DNA of 64,000 nucleotides from Elusimicrobiota bacterium (GCA_027451985.1 DAIDHS010000009.1:1-64000), one strand, 5' to 3'; counted from the first letter of the stretch, positions 49,368-58,715 are shown. The notes: generated by a model not told the origin, from the letters alone. Made by a program: numbers and translations.

Positions 49368-50738
49368 ATGGATACAACCCACAGGCTCATCCCCGAACAT
49401 CCCTACGAATCTTACGACGAATACCTGAAGCAGTACGGCGGCAAGTCCCCCGTCTTGAAGGCCCGGCAGGCCGGGCCGGACACGGTCATCAAGGAAGTCA
49501 AGGACGCGGGCCTGCGCGGCCGCGGCGGCGCAGGCTTTCCCACCGCCATCAAGTGGACCACCACCAAGAACCACCCCTGCCCCACGCGCTACGTGGTGTG
49601 CAACGCCTCCGAGGGCGAGCCGGGCACCTATAAGGACCGCTTTCTCATCCAGAAAAACCCCTACGCCACCATCGAGGGCATGCTCATCGCCGCCCACGTG
49701 GTCAGCGCCAAGGGCCTCTACATCGCCATCAAGGGCGTCTACAAGCGCGAAATCGCGCGGCTGGAAAAGGCGCTTGAGGAAGTGCGCGCCAAGGGGCTTT
49801 TGGACGGCGTTCCTTTCACCATCATCCACGGGCCGGACTCCTACCTCTACGGCGAGGAAAAGGCTTTGCTGGAAGTCGTCGAGGGCAACGAGCCCATGCC
49901 GCGCGAGGCGCACTACCCCCCCTTCGAGAAGGGCCTCTTCGCGAGCATCGAGTCGCCCAATCCCGCGTTGGTCAACAACGCGGAGTCCTACGCGCGCGTG
50001 CCTAGCATCATCCACCACGGCGCGGCGTCGTTTCGCGCCATCGGCAGCCCGGATACCGCGGGCTATCTGATTTTCACCCTCTGCGGCGACGTGGCCAAAC
50101 CCGGTCTCTACGAGGTTGAGGCGGGCATCACGCTGCGGGATCTCTTGAACAAATACGGCGGCGGGCCCAAGCCCGGCCGCAAGTTCAAGGCCGAGATTTC
50201 AGGCGTGGCCTCGGGCGTGGTGCCGGAATCGAAGTTCGACACCCCTGCCGACTTCGGCTCCTTGGCCAAGGCCGGCGGCGGCTTGGGATCAGCGGGATTT
50301 ATCGTGATGGACGACTCCGTCAACATCCCGCGCGTGGCCCAGACCCTGACCCACTTTCTCTACGTCGAGTCCTGCCACCAGTGCGGCTCCTGCAAGAGCG
50401 GACTGCGCGAAGCTTCCTTGGCCCTAAACGAATTCTGCGAAGGCCGCACCGGGAAGTCTGACCCCATCGAGCGGGCCCTGGCGGCCGTGATGGGCGGCTC
50501 GCAGACCACGCGCTGCTACCTGCCCGTGGAAGGCGGCTTGATGCTGCCCAGCCTCATCAAGAATTTCCCGGAGGAGTTCAAGGATCAGGCCGCGGCCGTG
50601 GCGGCGCCCATGTTCGCCACGCCCAAGATCAAGGACTACGATGAGGCCAAGCACGTCATCACCTACGACGCGCATTACTCCGAGAAGCAGCCAGACTGGA
50701 CCTACGCCGCCCCCGGCGAGACGGTCCTCATCCGGTAG
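49368..50738 (+). CDS. stand-alone NuoF-like (51-kDa) flavo-iron-sulfur protein
   Basis: The 456-residue homologue of complex I NuoF / hydrogenase HoxF has the FMN site GLRGRGGAGFPTAIKW, NAD-site CNASEGEPGTYKDR, YGEEKALLEVVEG (canonical proteins have CGEETALL), and the 4Fe-4S motif SCHQCGSCKSG with a later Cys in TTRCYLP. It would pass electrons between NAD(P)H and an unseen partner. No NuoE or NuoG gene adjoins it, and Y replaces the usual C of CGEE. Its C-terminus carries an unfamiliar extension (DAHYSEKQPDWTYAAPG). It follows the NarL-type regulator by 15 bp. Confidence 0.85.
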   Translation: MDTTHRLIPEHPYESYDEYLKQYGGKSPVLKARQAGPDTVIKEVKDAGLRGRGGAGFPTAIKWTTTKNHPCPTRYVVCNASEGEPGTYKDRFLIQKNPYATIEGMLIAAHVVSAKGLYIAIKGVYKREIARLEKALEEVRAKGLLDGVPFTIIHGPDSYLYGEEKALLEVVEGNEPMPREAHYPPFEKGLFASIESPNPALVNNAESYARVPSIIHHGAASFRAIGSPDTAGYLIFTLCGDVAKPGLYEVEAGITLRDLLNKYGGGPKPGRKFKAEISGVASGVVPESKFDTPADFGSLAKAGGGLGSAGFIVMDDSVNIPRVAQTLTHFLYVESCHQCGSCKSGLREASLALNEFCEGRTGKSDPIERALAAVMGGSQTTRCYLPVEGGLMLPSLIKNFPEEFKDQAAAVAAPMFATPKIKDYDEAKHVITYDAHYSEKQPDWTYAAPGETVLIR

Positions 50739-50776
50739 AGTTGCAACCATTCAAGGCGTCGTGCTCGCAAGAAGAC

Positions 50777-51439
50777 ATGGCGAGTCATTCAACTAAAATT
50801 ATAGAGCGCCCCCTGATTCGCGTCGGACGCGGCCGTATTGAGATCACGGCGTCGAGTGATGACCTGGAAAGGGCGCGTCAAAGTTATCTGGATCGCCACT
50901 TTATCGCTTTACCTGGCTTGCTTGAAATTGGAACAATAAACTGGATTCTTGATCGTCTGGCCACTGCCGCATTCGAGCCGACTGACGATGACCACCGCTA
51001 TCTCAGTGGTCTACAGCCTGTTGATCGCTCCATCAACTCCGCTCTTTCGTTCCTTTTTAACGATCCGCAAATTCTCTCATTCGTCCGTTTGGTGACGAAC
51101 TGCGGACCGATAGACGGCTTCGGCGGCCGTGTGCTCAGATTTGAGCCTGGCGGCGAGCATTATGTGCGCTGGCACGATGACTCTGAGACTGGGCCGCACC
51201 GTGTAATGACGCTACGGATCAATTTATCGAGGCGGCCGTTTCGAGGCGGCGTCCTTCAATTCCGCCGGGACCGCGGCGAGCCTGTGCTGTCGGAATACGA
51301 CGATAAAACCTGCGGCAATGCCGTGCTGTTTCGGGCCAGCCAGAGCCTCCACCGGAATACTCCAATCCTGGGAGGCGCTGCCAAGACGACCTTTACGGGT
51401 TGGTTTTACCGCGGCAATCCAGTGGACAAGGCGGGATGA
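50777..51439 (+). CDS. 2-oxoglutarate/Fe(II)-dependent oxygenase
   Basis: About 220 residues with the jelly-roll facial triad His133-x-Asp135 (VRWHDDSET) and distal His192 (SQSLHRNTP), with Arg193 or a nearby basic residue for 2OG. FRGGVLQFRRD and GNAVLFRAS are the conserved strands. These enzymes hydroxylate or desaturate small molecules, sugars or peptides. The ATG at 50777 is used; an in-frame TTG at 50741 adds 12 residues. Base composition falls here, marking the left edge of the low-GC cluster. Its end overlaps the convergent radical SAM gene by 34 bp. Confidence 0.8.
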   Translation: MASHSTKIIERPLIRVGRGRIEITASSDDLERARQSYLDRHFIALPGLLEIGTINWILDRLATAAFEPTDDDHRYLSGLQPVDRSINSALSFLFNDPQILSFVRLVTNCGPIDGFGGRVLRFEPGGEHYVRWHDDSETGPHRVMTLRINLSRRPFRGGVLQFRRDRGEPVLSEYDDKTCGNAVLFRASQSLHRNTPILGGAAKTTFTGWFYRGNPVDKAG

Positions 51440-52998
51440 GCTTCCTCTCTGCTCCTAAAATACCTTAGGGCGTAAACAACGGCTGCTTGTAGAGGGCGAT
51501 TTTTAATCAGTAAGGCAGTTATTTTTTCCAAAGCTGTTTCGTTTTCGATTGCGCTGAGGTCATCGATGCCCAAGGCGGCGGAGACGCCCGTTGTTAATTC
51601 GATAAATTCAATGAGTTCCAGCAGAATATCGACGCGCCGCCGCTCTTGCGGCCATGTCGGCTGATGAGTTCTTTCCCAGAGATCAGAGAACGGGCCGGAA
51701 AAGGCAGGGAAGCCACTTAACAGCCATTGATAGAATGCCAGCCTATTTAGCAAGTTTAGATCCTCAGCGCTGAGGGTGTCGGTTTTAAGGACCCGATACG
51801 GCGGTTTCTGCTGGTAGTGCACGCCGTATTGTTGCGCCAAACCTCCTAGTTCGGCTCCGGGCAGGACTAAGGCTCTATAATGAATCACCCCCTGAGGCTG
51901 AACCTGCAACAAGCTCCATTCGATTGATGCCGTGGCTGATTTCCAATCTTGTCCAGGCAGGCCGTAAATCAATTGGATAAAAAAAGGAAGGCTCGGAGCT
52001 TTCTCCTTGAGGTACTGCAAATTGGCTTCGACTTTTTCCCGATTAAATACACGACCGATAATTTTTAGTACGGTAGGATCCGTGGTTTGTACGCCAAGGG
52101 CGAGATTGAACTTCTTGGGATCCTGAGCAAGGGCGTTTACGATTGACTTGTTTAAGAAAGCAGGATTAGTGTTGAGGCCCAGACAGCAATCCGTGCCTTG
52201 GGAGGCGGCTAGGAACAAATTGATGATTTCCAGTCCGCGCCGCTGATTCATAAAGATATCGGCATCGCACATGGTTATTCCCGAAACTCGCGGTGCCAAG
52301 TCCCTGAATTCTCTATCGAGCTTTTCCAGAGGAACATAGCGCATCTTAGTCAGGCCCCAGTCGCAGAACTTGCAGCCAAAAGAACATCCTCGGGAAGACT
52401 CAAGGAGCGCCAGATCAGATTCCGGGACCATGTCTGCGCCCATAACAGATGAAGGAGAGGTCGCCAGATCAATAAATGCTCCGGGCTTTGTCGTTTTTAT
52501 GCGAGCATCGAGGCCGTGCCACGCCAGGCCGGGAATGTGATCTAGACTCGGCTCGGCAAAAATTAAATGCCTTAGAAGCTGGCGAAAAGTCTCCTCACCT
52601 TCATCGCTGATTGCCGCATAGTCCGCTTCTGGGTACGAGAGAAGCGCATTCGCCCCACGCCCAGAAATCTCCGGGCCGCCGAAAACGATTTTTACCTCCG
52701 GACAAAGTTCCTTGATTCGCCGCGCCATGCGGCATGCATGTGTAATCCCCCAGACGTAGCACGAGAACCCAAGCAGGTCGGGCTTTAGCGAGACGATCTG
52801 AGTCAAGCAGGTTTCCCATGCCTCCTCATTCAAAAGGGGCCGAATGACGCTGAAACGGACACGGCCGGCCAGTTCAGTATCGGCGAGCGCATAATTAATC
52901 AATACGGCAGCGGTAATCGACTGCAGACGGCGCTGCGGTCGGAATTCAACTAATGTCACGGAGAGCGCCGCCAGGGACGGCTCAGCCCCGTTTTTCAT
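51406..52998 (-). CDS. B12-binding-domain radical SAM enzyme
   Basis: The 530-residue protein has an N-terminal Rossmann-like cobalamin-binding-type domain (LKPDLLGFSCYVWGITHA, VKIVFGGPEISG, about 65-145) and a radical SAM barrel with Cys205, Cys209 and Cys212 (SSRGCSFGCKFCDWG). NLALGVQTTDPTVLKIIGR and IQLIYGLPGQDW are typical of this class. The DxHxxG cobalamin-ligand motif is not seen, so cobalamin may bind base-off without His or not at all. Such enzymes methylate unactivated carbons or rearrange rings. It starts 2 nt after the upstream GT4 gene. Confidence 0.88.
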   Translation of the reverse strand: MKNGAEPSLAALSVTLVEFRPQRRLQSITAAVLINYALADTELAGRVRFSVIRPLLNEEAWETCLTQIVSLKPDLLGFSCYVWGITHACRMARRIKELCPEVKIVFGGPEISGRGANALLSYPEADYAAISDEGEETFRQLLRHLIFAEPSLDHIPGLAWHGLDARIKTTKPGAFIDLATSPSSVMGADMVPESDLALLESSRGCSFGCKFCDWGLTKMRYVPLEKLDREFRDLAPRVSGITMCDADIFMNQRRGLEIINLFLAASQGTDCCLGLNTNPAFLNKSIVNALAQDPKKFNLALGVQTTDPTVLKIIGRVFNREKVEANLQYLKEKAPSLPFFIQLIYGLPGQDWKSATASIEWSLLQVQPQGVIHYRALVLPGAELGGLAQQYGVHYQQKPPYRVLKTDTLSAEDLNLLNRLAFYQWLLSGFPAFSGPFSDLWERTHQPTWPQERRRVDILLELIEFIELTTGVSAALGIDDLSAIENETALEKITALLIKNRPLQAAVVYALRYFRSREEAHPALSTGLPR

Positions 52999-53000
52999 TA

Positions 53001-54059
53001 TTATGCGCGGCCTTTTACGGAAGGCCCGTATTCGCCGCATTCGTTGGGCATCAGCGCGAGGTAGCGTCGTGCGATGGTGTCCCAATGATACTTGCGCGCC
53101 TCGCGGATTGCCCCGGCCTCAAGATCTCTGCGGCGTTGCGGACTGTCCAAAAGTTTACGCATCCCGGAGGCAAGTTTTTTCGCGTCACCCGCGGGAACAA
53201 GCAAGCCCGTGCGGCCTTCGACGACGGTTTCTTGTGGCCCGCCGCTTCTGGTCGCGACGACGGCCTTCCCGGCACCCATGGCCTCGATTAGGGCCATCCC
53301 AAACGATTCGTAAATGGCTGGATGCACCACAAAGAGGCTCCGCTCGAATTCGGACCATAATCGTCTGCGAGAGAGCTTCCCCAGCACTTTTACGCTGTCC
53401 AACATGCCCATGTCAAGCACCTTGCGGAGCACGCGTCTGTCGGGCGGGCAAGGATCTGGCCCTGCAATTCTCAACGTCGCGTCGCGGCGTCCGCCTAGTC
53501 GCTTCCATGCATCAAGAAGCACGTTTATCCCCTTGGCTGGAGAGTTCCTTGCCACGCATAGCACGGCGGGGCCGCCACGCCGTGTCTTAAGATGCAGCGC
53601 TTTTTCCAAAGCGTAGCCATCCGGCACAATGGCGATTCTCCCTGCTAGAGCGGGCATATCTTTCTCCATCTGCTTGGCGCAAAAAAACGAAAGCGCCGTC
53701 ACTTGACGCACACTACTGAGCCATTCGGAAAGCAGCGCCAACTCCGCGCGATCAGGACGGCGGCCCCAGGGGTCGCCGTAGCTCTGAAACGTAACCATGG
53801 CGAACTTTTGTTTGCGCCGCTGCGTGCTCCAGAAATCTATGGAAGAGTCTTCCAGGTGGCCGTAGAAATGATGGAAATGGACGGCATCCGCTCCCTTTAG
53901 GATCGCGGTCAAGACGCGGCGCCGGACGGACCGGGAGCGTCCCATTGCCGCAGTATGGACGTCGTGCCCGAGACGTCGGTAGGCAGCGCCGAGACCACGA
54001 AGCACAGCTTCTGCAGTTGGATTCGTGTACGGCAAACCGGCAATTAGCGCAATCCGCAT
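53001..54059 (-). CDS. GT4-family glycosyltransferase
   Basis: The 352-residue GT-B enzyme has an N-terminal acceptor domain (LIAGLPYTNPTAEAVLRGLG) and a C-terminal nucleotide-sugar domain with the E-x7-E motif (HPAIYESFGMALIEAMGAGKAVVATRSGG). VLCVARNSPAKGINVLLDAW is the usual start of that domain. It is a retaining transferase; donor and acceptor are unknown. It lies 12 bp after the GT2 gene and 2 nt before the radical SAM gene, so it is in the minus-strand operon 56815-51406. Confidence 0.9.
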   Translation of the reverse strand: MRIALIAGLPYTNPTAEAVLRGLGAAYRRLGHDVHTAAMGRSRSVRRRVLTAILKGADAVHFHHFYGHLEDSSIDFWSTQRRKQKFAMVTFQSYGDPWGRRPDRAELALLSEWLSSVRQVTALSFFCAKQMEKDMPALAGRIAIVPDGYALEKALHLKTRRGGPAVLCVARNSPAKGINVLLDAWKRLGGRRDATLRIAGPDPCPPDRRVLRKVLDMGMLDSVKVLGKLSRRRLWSEFERSLFVVHPAIYESFGMALIEAMGAGKAVVATRSGGPQETVVEGRTGLLVPAGDAKKLASGMRKLLDSPQRRRDLEAGAIREARKYHWDTIARRYLALMPNECGEYGPSVKGRA

Positions 54060-54071
54060 CGCAAGATGGGT

Positions 54072-54920
54072 TTAATTAAGAGTGGTATAAGGTGAGATGC
54101 CTTTGGATGGGAGTTCGCGCTCTATCATGCTCCAATTGGTTGCGTGTTTAAATTGAAAGTAGGCCCGATCGATCAGTATTTCTTTATAGCGCCTATCTCT
54201 GCGAAAAATAACGGGAATGCGGCAGCCGTTTAATGCCGCTTGATTCGACAGCTCCGTTAACTGCGCCGAAGGATGGCGCGTATAGAGCCCCAGCGGCTCA
54301 TCGATCCGGACGAATCCTCGCGCTCCGTAAGTCAGCGTCATCCGGGCATAGAGGTCAACATCCACGCCCTCCCATTTAAGATGAGGATCAAATCCACCCA
54401 AATGGGAAAACACCTCACGTCGGAAAACGTTGAAGGAGAGATGCCAGCCCCAGTAGAAACGGGAACCGGAGCTTCGACGCGGATAAAGCGCGACTTCTGG
54501 ATCAAAGACAACCGCGTCTCGCCAATGGTAGCGATGGACGATCTCCCCCTCTTCGGTCGCGATCCACCATGCTGAGGAGACGCTTTTGATGTCCCGTGAA
54601 CGGAAGGCGGCGAGCATCGTCTCAAGATACTCCGGCGCCCAATAATCGTCCGATTCCAGAAAGGCAATGAAGCGTCCGCGGGCAAGAGCGAGCCCAGCAT
54701 TCATAAGTGTGGCAACACCGGGATTTCCTCGCACGGAGACTGAGCGCACGGGCAATCTCAGCAGATTCAGGTAAGAAAGTGTGCCGTCATGCCCGGCATC
54801 GGCAACGATGATTTCCAAATTCTTGAACGTTTGCCGGAAAACGCCCGCCAACGCACGTTTGAACATCGGTAATCGGTTATATGTAGTAATAATGACGCTG
54901 ACTTCCGGACGTTCATTCAT
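54072..54920 (-). CDS. GT2-family glycosyltransferase
   Basis: The 282-residue GT-A enzyme has VSVIITTYNRLPMFKRAL, EIIVADAGHDG, the metal-binding FLESDDYWAPEYL (DxD-like SDD) and KWEGVDVDLYARM, the ED-type catalytic segment. It is an inverting transferase. The ATG at 54920 is eight bases inside the end of the PIG-L gene; the frame is open further upstream but that part has no family features. Donor sugar is unknown. Confidence 0.88.
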   Translation of the reverse strand: MNERPEVSVIITTYNRLPMFKRALAGVFRQTFKNLEIIVADAGHDGTLSYLNLLRLPVRSVSVRGNPGVATLMNAGLALARGRFIAFLESDDYWAPEYLETMLAAFRSRDIKSVSSAWWIATEEGEIVHRYHWRDAVVFDPEVALYPRRSSGSRFYWGWHLSFNVFRREVFSHLGGFDPHLKWEGVDVDLYARMTLTYGARGFVRIDEPLGLYTRHPSAQLTELSNQAALNGCRIPVIFRRDRRYKEILIDRAYFQFKHATNWSMIERELPSKGISPYTTLN

Positions 54921-55743
54921 GGCGGGGGAGCGGCTTGAAGAATGCCGCGTGGAACGGGCCTTGTCGAAATGCCTCCGGAGAGCATGGTATAAAGCAAAAT
55001 TCTTTTTCTGAATCGATCCCGCGCTTGAGCCAGGATTTGATGTTCTGGCTGACATAGGCGCTAAGTATCTTTTCCTTGCGCTTCCGATATGGAGTGATAT
55101 CAACGAAGACGTTCGGCTGGGCAGGCGCCGCCAGGAAAAGCTCATCAACGGCCCATGGTTGGAGATTCTGGCGCAGAGCGTAATTGGGCAGCGCCGAACC
55201 GCAATAGATGGCATCCAGGGCTGCCTCCCCAACGGCCCTGTGATCGGGATGGTGGATCGCGCCAAAAGGCCGGTGGAACCTTGAATAAGCGCGGCCCTGC
55301 AGGTAAAAAAGCGTGGGGTCGTAAGTGAAAACGGCGTTGGGTCTGAGTGTGCGGATATGCTGGACGAATTGCTCCCTGAGCCGCGGCTTACGCGCTTGCA
55401 GCCCGCCGTCGGGATGGTTTAGGAAATAGACGCCATGGACGCCAGCCAGTCGAGCGGCGGCGCGCTGTTCACTCTTGCGAATGGCCCCCAAGGCACGCAT
55501 CGGGACTCGTGGCAAAGTTGTTCCAAGGGCACCATCCGTGGCAACGACGATGTATACCTTTTCGCCCTCATCAATTAGTCGCAGCATGGTTCCAGCAAAG
55601 CATACTTCGGCGTCATCCGGATGCGCGATCAGGATCAGGTTAACGCGGGGCCTAGATCCCCATAGAGAGCGCGCGGACTTTTCCTTTGTTTCTCGCTCAC
55701 GCGCTGCCAAGAAGCATCTCCCGATACAGCGCTCTATAGGCAT
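54913..55743 (-). CDS. PIG-L/LmbE-family deacetylase
   Basis: A 276-residue zinc N-deacetylase of the family that includes MshB and BshB. Zinc ligands and base are in AHPDDAE (His41, Asp43/Asp44) and HHPDHRAVG (His164, His165, His168). The family usually removes acetyl from GlcNAc on an acceptor. The ATG at 55743 lies 47 bp inside the preceding GT4 gene, which suggests tight coupling of glycosyl transfer and deacetylation. The first 33 residues are extra relative to the family core, and a later start is possible. Confidence 0.9.
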   Translation of the reverse strand: MPIERCIGRCFLAARERETKEKSARSLWGSRPRVNLILIAHPDDAEVCFAGTMLRLIDEGEKVYIVVATDGALGTTLPRVPMRALGAIRKSEQRAAARLAGVHGVYFLNHPDGGLQARKPRLREQFVQHIRTLRPNAVFTYDPTLFYLQGRAYSRFHRPFGAIHHPDHRAVGEAALDAIYCGSALPNYALRQNLQPWAVDELFLAAPAQPNVFVDITPYRKRKEKILSAYVSQNIKSWLKRGIDSEKEFCFIPCSPEAFRQGPFHAAFFKPLPRHE

Positions 55744-56815
55744 GGAGGGGCGTGGACCATGGAAATTTTGACGCCGTCTTCAATCCCTCGCGTCCGAGGC
55801 AGAGGCGAAGGCGTTCGTCGCCTGCCAAGCGCTCAATGGCGTCTTTGAGCGCGTCAATATTTTCGGGCTCAAAGAGCAGTCCGTTATCGCCGTTAGATAG
55901 ATATTCAGGGATCCCGCCCACTCGTGGAGCGGCCACGGCCTTGCCGCAAGCCATCGCTTCGAGCAAGGCTATCCCGAAAGATTCTTCGCGGGAAGCGGAG
56001 ACGAAGAAGAGACATCGTTTCATGAGCGCTATGACGATGTTATGAGGGCAATTCGGAAGCAGGATGACGGCGCTTTCAAGCTTGAGCGCGGCTACCAGTC
56101 GGGCCAGTTGTCCTTTCGGTTCGTCTTGACCGCATAGGACGATCGGGATTTTTAAGCGGCCTTCTTGCCAAAGGTCAAAGATGGCCAGCAATAGCATGTC
56201 TCCGCCTTTGACAGAGCAAAAGATCCCGGCCGAGAGAATAAACTTTTCCGGTAACCCTGCGGGCAGGAGGCCGTCGTCCTCGTCATTGATTTGTACGCCG
56301 TTAGGCACGACCTTGATTTTGCCGTCAATTGATGGTAACAGCTCCCCTATATCTCCCTTGAGCGCGCGTGAGACAGCCGTGATCTTGAAGGCTCCGCGCA
56401 ATAACCGGCGAACAACGTCTGGCTCATACAATCCCTGGCTCCTCAGCCGGTCCCGATTAAAGGCATGAAAAGTGAGGGCGTAGGGCAGTCGCGGGGCAAT
56501 GCGGCGATAAAGATCGAAGCCCCAGTGGTCAACCCCGCTCCAATGAATGTGCGCCAGTCGGACGCCACATCTTCGAAATATCCAAGCCAGCTCGATGGCC
56601 GAGACCCATCGTCCGAGCGGCGTGCCTCTCGGAAGGCCGATGGTGTATCGCGGAGTTCCATTCCAAAAGTCGCGGGACAGCTGGCTCCAGCACATACGAC
56701 GTCGCAGCCACAATCTCGGGGAGTCCGTATTGCACGACTTGAAGAGGGCGTTTCTGATGGCGGCGGTACTTCCATGAGTTGCCGCGTCCTGATCATTGAG
56801 AAAGACGGCAATCAT
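55697..56815 (-). CDS. GT4-family glycosyltransferase
   Basis: The 372-residue GT-B enzyme begins MIAVFLNDQDAATHG and has WSGVDHWGFDLYRRIA in the acceptor domain. Its donor domain has KFILSAGIFCSVKGGDMLL, VVLCGQDEP-like IVLCGQDEPKGQ, and the E-x7-E motif in SASREESFGIALLEAMACGKAVAAPRVGG. It is first in the minus-strand operon GT4 / PIG-L / GT2 / GT4 / radical SAM. The GT4-then-deacetylase order is that of mycothiol, bacillithiol and amino-sugar antibiotic pathways, but the later genes differ. Composition is AT-rich for this genome. Confidence 0.9.
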   Translation of the reverse strand: MIAVFLNDQDAATHGSTAAIRNALFKSCNTDSPRLWLRRRMCWSQLSRDFWNGTPRYTIGLPRGTPLGRWVSAIELAWIFRRCGVRLAHIHWSGVDHWGFDLYRRIAPRLPYALTFHAFNRDRLRSQGLYEPDVVRRLLRGAFKITAVSRALKGDIGELLPSIDGKIKVVPNGVQINDEDDGLLPAGLPEKFILSAGIFCSVKGGDMLLLAIFDLWQEGRLKIPIVLCGQDEPKGQLARLVAALKLESAVILLPNCPHNIVIALMKRCLFFVSASREESFGIALLEAMACGKAVAAPRVGGIPEYLSNGDNGLLFEPENIDALKDAIERLAGDERLRLCLGREGLKTASKFPWSTPLHAYRALYREMLLGSA

Positions 56816-57024
56816 GCCGCAGGGAGGAACTTACGATAAAGTGGTCGCGAATGCGACATTCGACACGGAAAGGCTCCCTACCATTACAAGGATAGGAGCG
56901 ACGTATTTTTTCTTTTTTGGTCCTGGGCGTTTGGATTTGGCAGAACCATCTTTTTCGGCCATTTTTATGAGGGTACTACATTTAGCTCACTCCATGCAAC
57001 CACTTCCTACCCCACGGGAATAAC

Positions 57025-58497
57025 TTAATTATTGAAAGAGAAGTAGGCATGTCTCGAGACTTTAGTCAGTGTTTTGCGACCGTCGCCCTCCGCTACAAAG
57101 CCGAGGCGGTTCATGGTCTCCAGAAGTAAGCGGTGGCGCTCCATGCGGATTTCAATCGTGTTAGAACCGTCTACGCTTGACCACAGACGCGGTTCGGCGG
57201 GATCAAGGCGTATGCCGTATTCGATTCGATTGACGTATAAGTGCGAGCCTTTTAGAACCGCACACATGGAAGGATCGACAATATCAATAAAATCAACGTT
57301 TTTCTCAAGGAACGCGATAGTTTGCAGGAAATCTTTTTCCGTTTCACCAGGATAGCCGACCATGAGGAACAACTGCACCCTGATACCGGCCTTGTTTGTG
57401 TCTTGGATGATCCTCTCGGCCTCTGGAACTCGAAAGTTTTTACGCATCAGATCCACAACCTTCTGGCTTGCGCTCTCGAAGCCGTAGGCCAGCGTCTGGC
57501 AGCCGCCACGTCTCATTTTTCTCAGAAGATCCGCGGTCATCGTCGGGTGAAGAATTGCCATGCCGCCCCAGCCGAAATCCAGCGAGCTTCTCTTGGTTGC
57601 CATCTCCAGTCGGAACGGGAGCAGAAGTTCCGAAAGCCGCGAAATGAGCCGGACGTCTCCATTAATCAATGAATCCATGAACCGTATGAAGTATCGGTCC
57701 GGGTAGTGCCTGCGCTGATGCCGAATCTCGGAGAGGATGCGTTCCGCACTCATTCTGCGGTATGTTTTTTTCTGTACGATATCTGTGCAAAAAGAGCATC
57801 TGCGCACGCATCCTCGGCTTGAGACCAAAGAAAGTGATGCTTGGTCGTAGGCGTCCATCTCGAAATCGCCGAAGTCCATAAAAGGGAGACTGTCCAGATC
57901 GGCAACTTCACAAGGATCGCCGCAGTCAATGACGACCCCATTTTCCTTGACCAGAAAACCATGGGTCTTCGGCATCTTCTTGCTGCGGATATCGAACGCC
58001 AGTGCGAATTCCACGAAAGACTTGTCAGCCTCTGCCATGGCGACGGCATCCACGCAAGACTCTTGGATTAACTCAAAGGCCTTGGTTTCTCTGAGGCACT
58101 GTGGGCCACCAAAAATGATCGTGGTTTTGGGAGAAAGCTCCTTGATGCGCCGAGCCAGCTTTAGGCTGCATTCTTCAGTAGAAATTTGGACATGAAAGCC
58201 GATGATGTCGGGAGCCTGCGCGAGGATTTCAGCGGCCTCCATCGATAGCAAAGATTCCATCTGCTCAGGAAACGGCTCGGCCGCGCCAAGCATATCCTCG
58301 GCATCTGAGATTAAATATTCCTTCCAAGCAAGTCCTTTTGCCTTGAAGCCGCGCCGGAGCATCAGGCTCGAATCTCGGATATTTGTTTCTATCCCGGCTG
58401 TGCTCAGATGCGCTTTGAGAAGAGCCAAGCCGTTGGATGGAGAAAGCCGGGAAAAAACCGGCGCCTGGACAAGCATTATCCTGGGAAAACTCCGCAT
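57025..58497 (-). CDS. B12-binding-domain radical SAM enzyme
   Basis: The 490-residue protein has an N-terminal cobalamin-binding-type domain (MLVQAPVFSRLSPSNGLALL..., APDIIGFHVQISTEEC, TIIFGGPQC) and a radical SAM domain with Cys230, Cys234 and Cys237 (SSRGCVRRCSFCTD). IRFMDSLINGD, GFESASQKVVDLMRK and FLMVGYPGETEKDFL follow the class pattern. No DxHxxG is visible. The ATG at 58497 was taken because the domain starts there; other codons lie upstream. It is separated by 209 bp from the GT4 operon (56816-57024, which holds nothing I can name). Confidence 0.87.
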   Translation of the reverse strand: MRSFPRIMLVQAPVFSRLSPSNGLALLKAHLSTAGIETNIRDSSLMLRRGFKAKGLAWKEYLISDAEDMLGAAEPFPEQMESLLSMEAAEILAQAPDIIGFHVQISTEECSLKLARRIKELSPKTTIIFGGPQCLRETKAFELIQESCVDAVAMAEADKSFVEFALAFDIRSKKMPKTHGFLVKENGVVIDCGDPCEVADLDSLPFMDFGDFEMDAYDQASLSLVSSRGCVRRCSFCTDIVQKKTYRRMSAERILSEIRHQRRHYPDRYFIRFMDSLINGDVRLISRLSELLLPFRLEMATKRSSLDFGWGGMAILHPTMTADLLRKMRRGGCQTLAYGFESASQKVVDLMRKNFRVPEAERIIQDTNKAGIRVQLFLMVGYPGETEKDFLQTIAFLEKNVDFIDIVDPSMCAVLKGSHLYVNRIEYGIRLDPAEPRLWSSVDGSNTIEIRMERHRLLLETMNRLGFVAEGDGRKTLTKVSRHAYFSFNN

Positions 58498-58715
58498 TGC
58501 TGTAGTTAACAAATTATCGCGAGGCGGGGCAATGAATCCATAAACTGAGGTGTTTTTGCTTGCCAATAGCTTTGAAATATAAACCACAAAAAGCGAAGAT
58601 ATTCTTCAGCAAAACAATAAAAGCGCATAGCAATTGGACAGGCAAAAGCGAAGATGCGTCGGACTCCTGAAAAGAAATGGGCATAGTTGCTGAAATGGTA
58701 GCAAGAGGCGCTCGT

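Noticed and set aside
54072-55265. Longer GT2 gene starting at 55265
   Set aside because: The extra 115 codons lie inside the PIG-L gene in another frame and show no GT2 features.
56796-57023. 75-residue plus-strand frame between the GT4 and radical SAM genes
   Set aside because: It overlaps the 5' end of the GT4 gene, has no ribosome-binding site and no conserved pattern.
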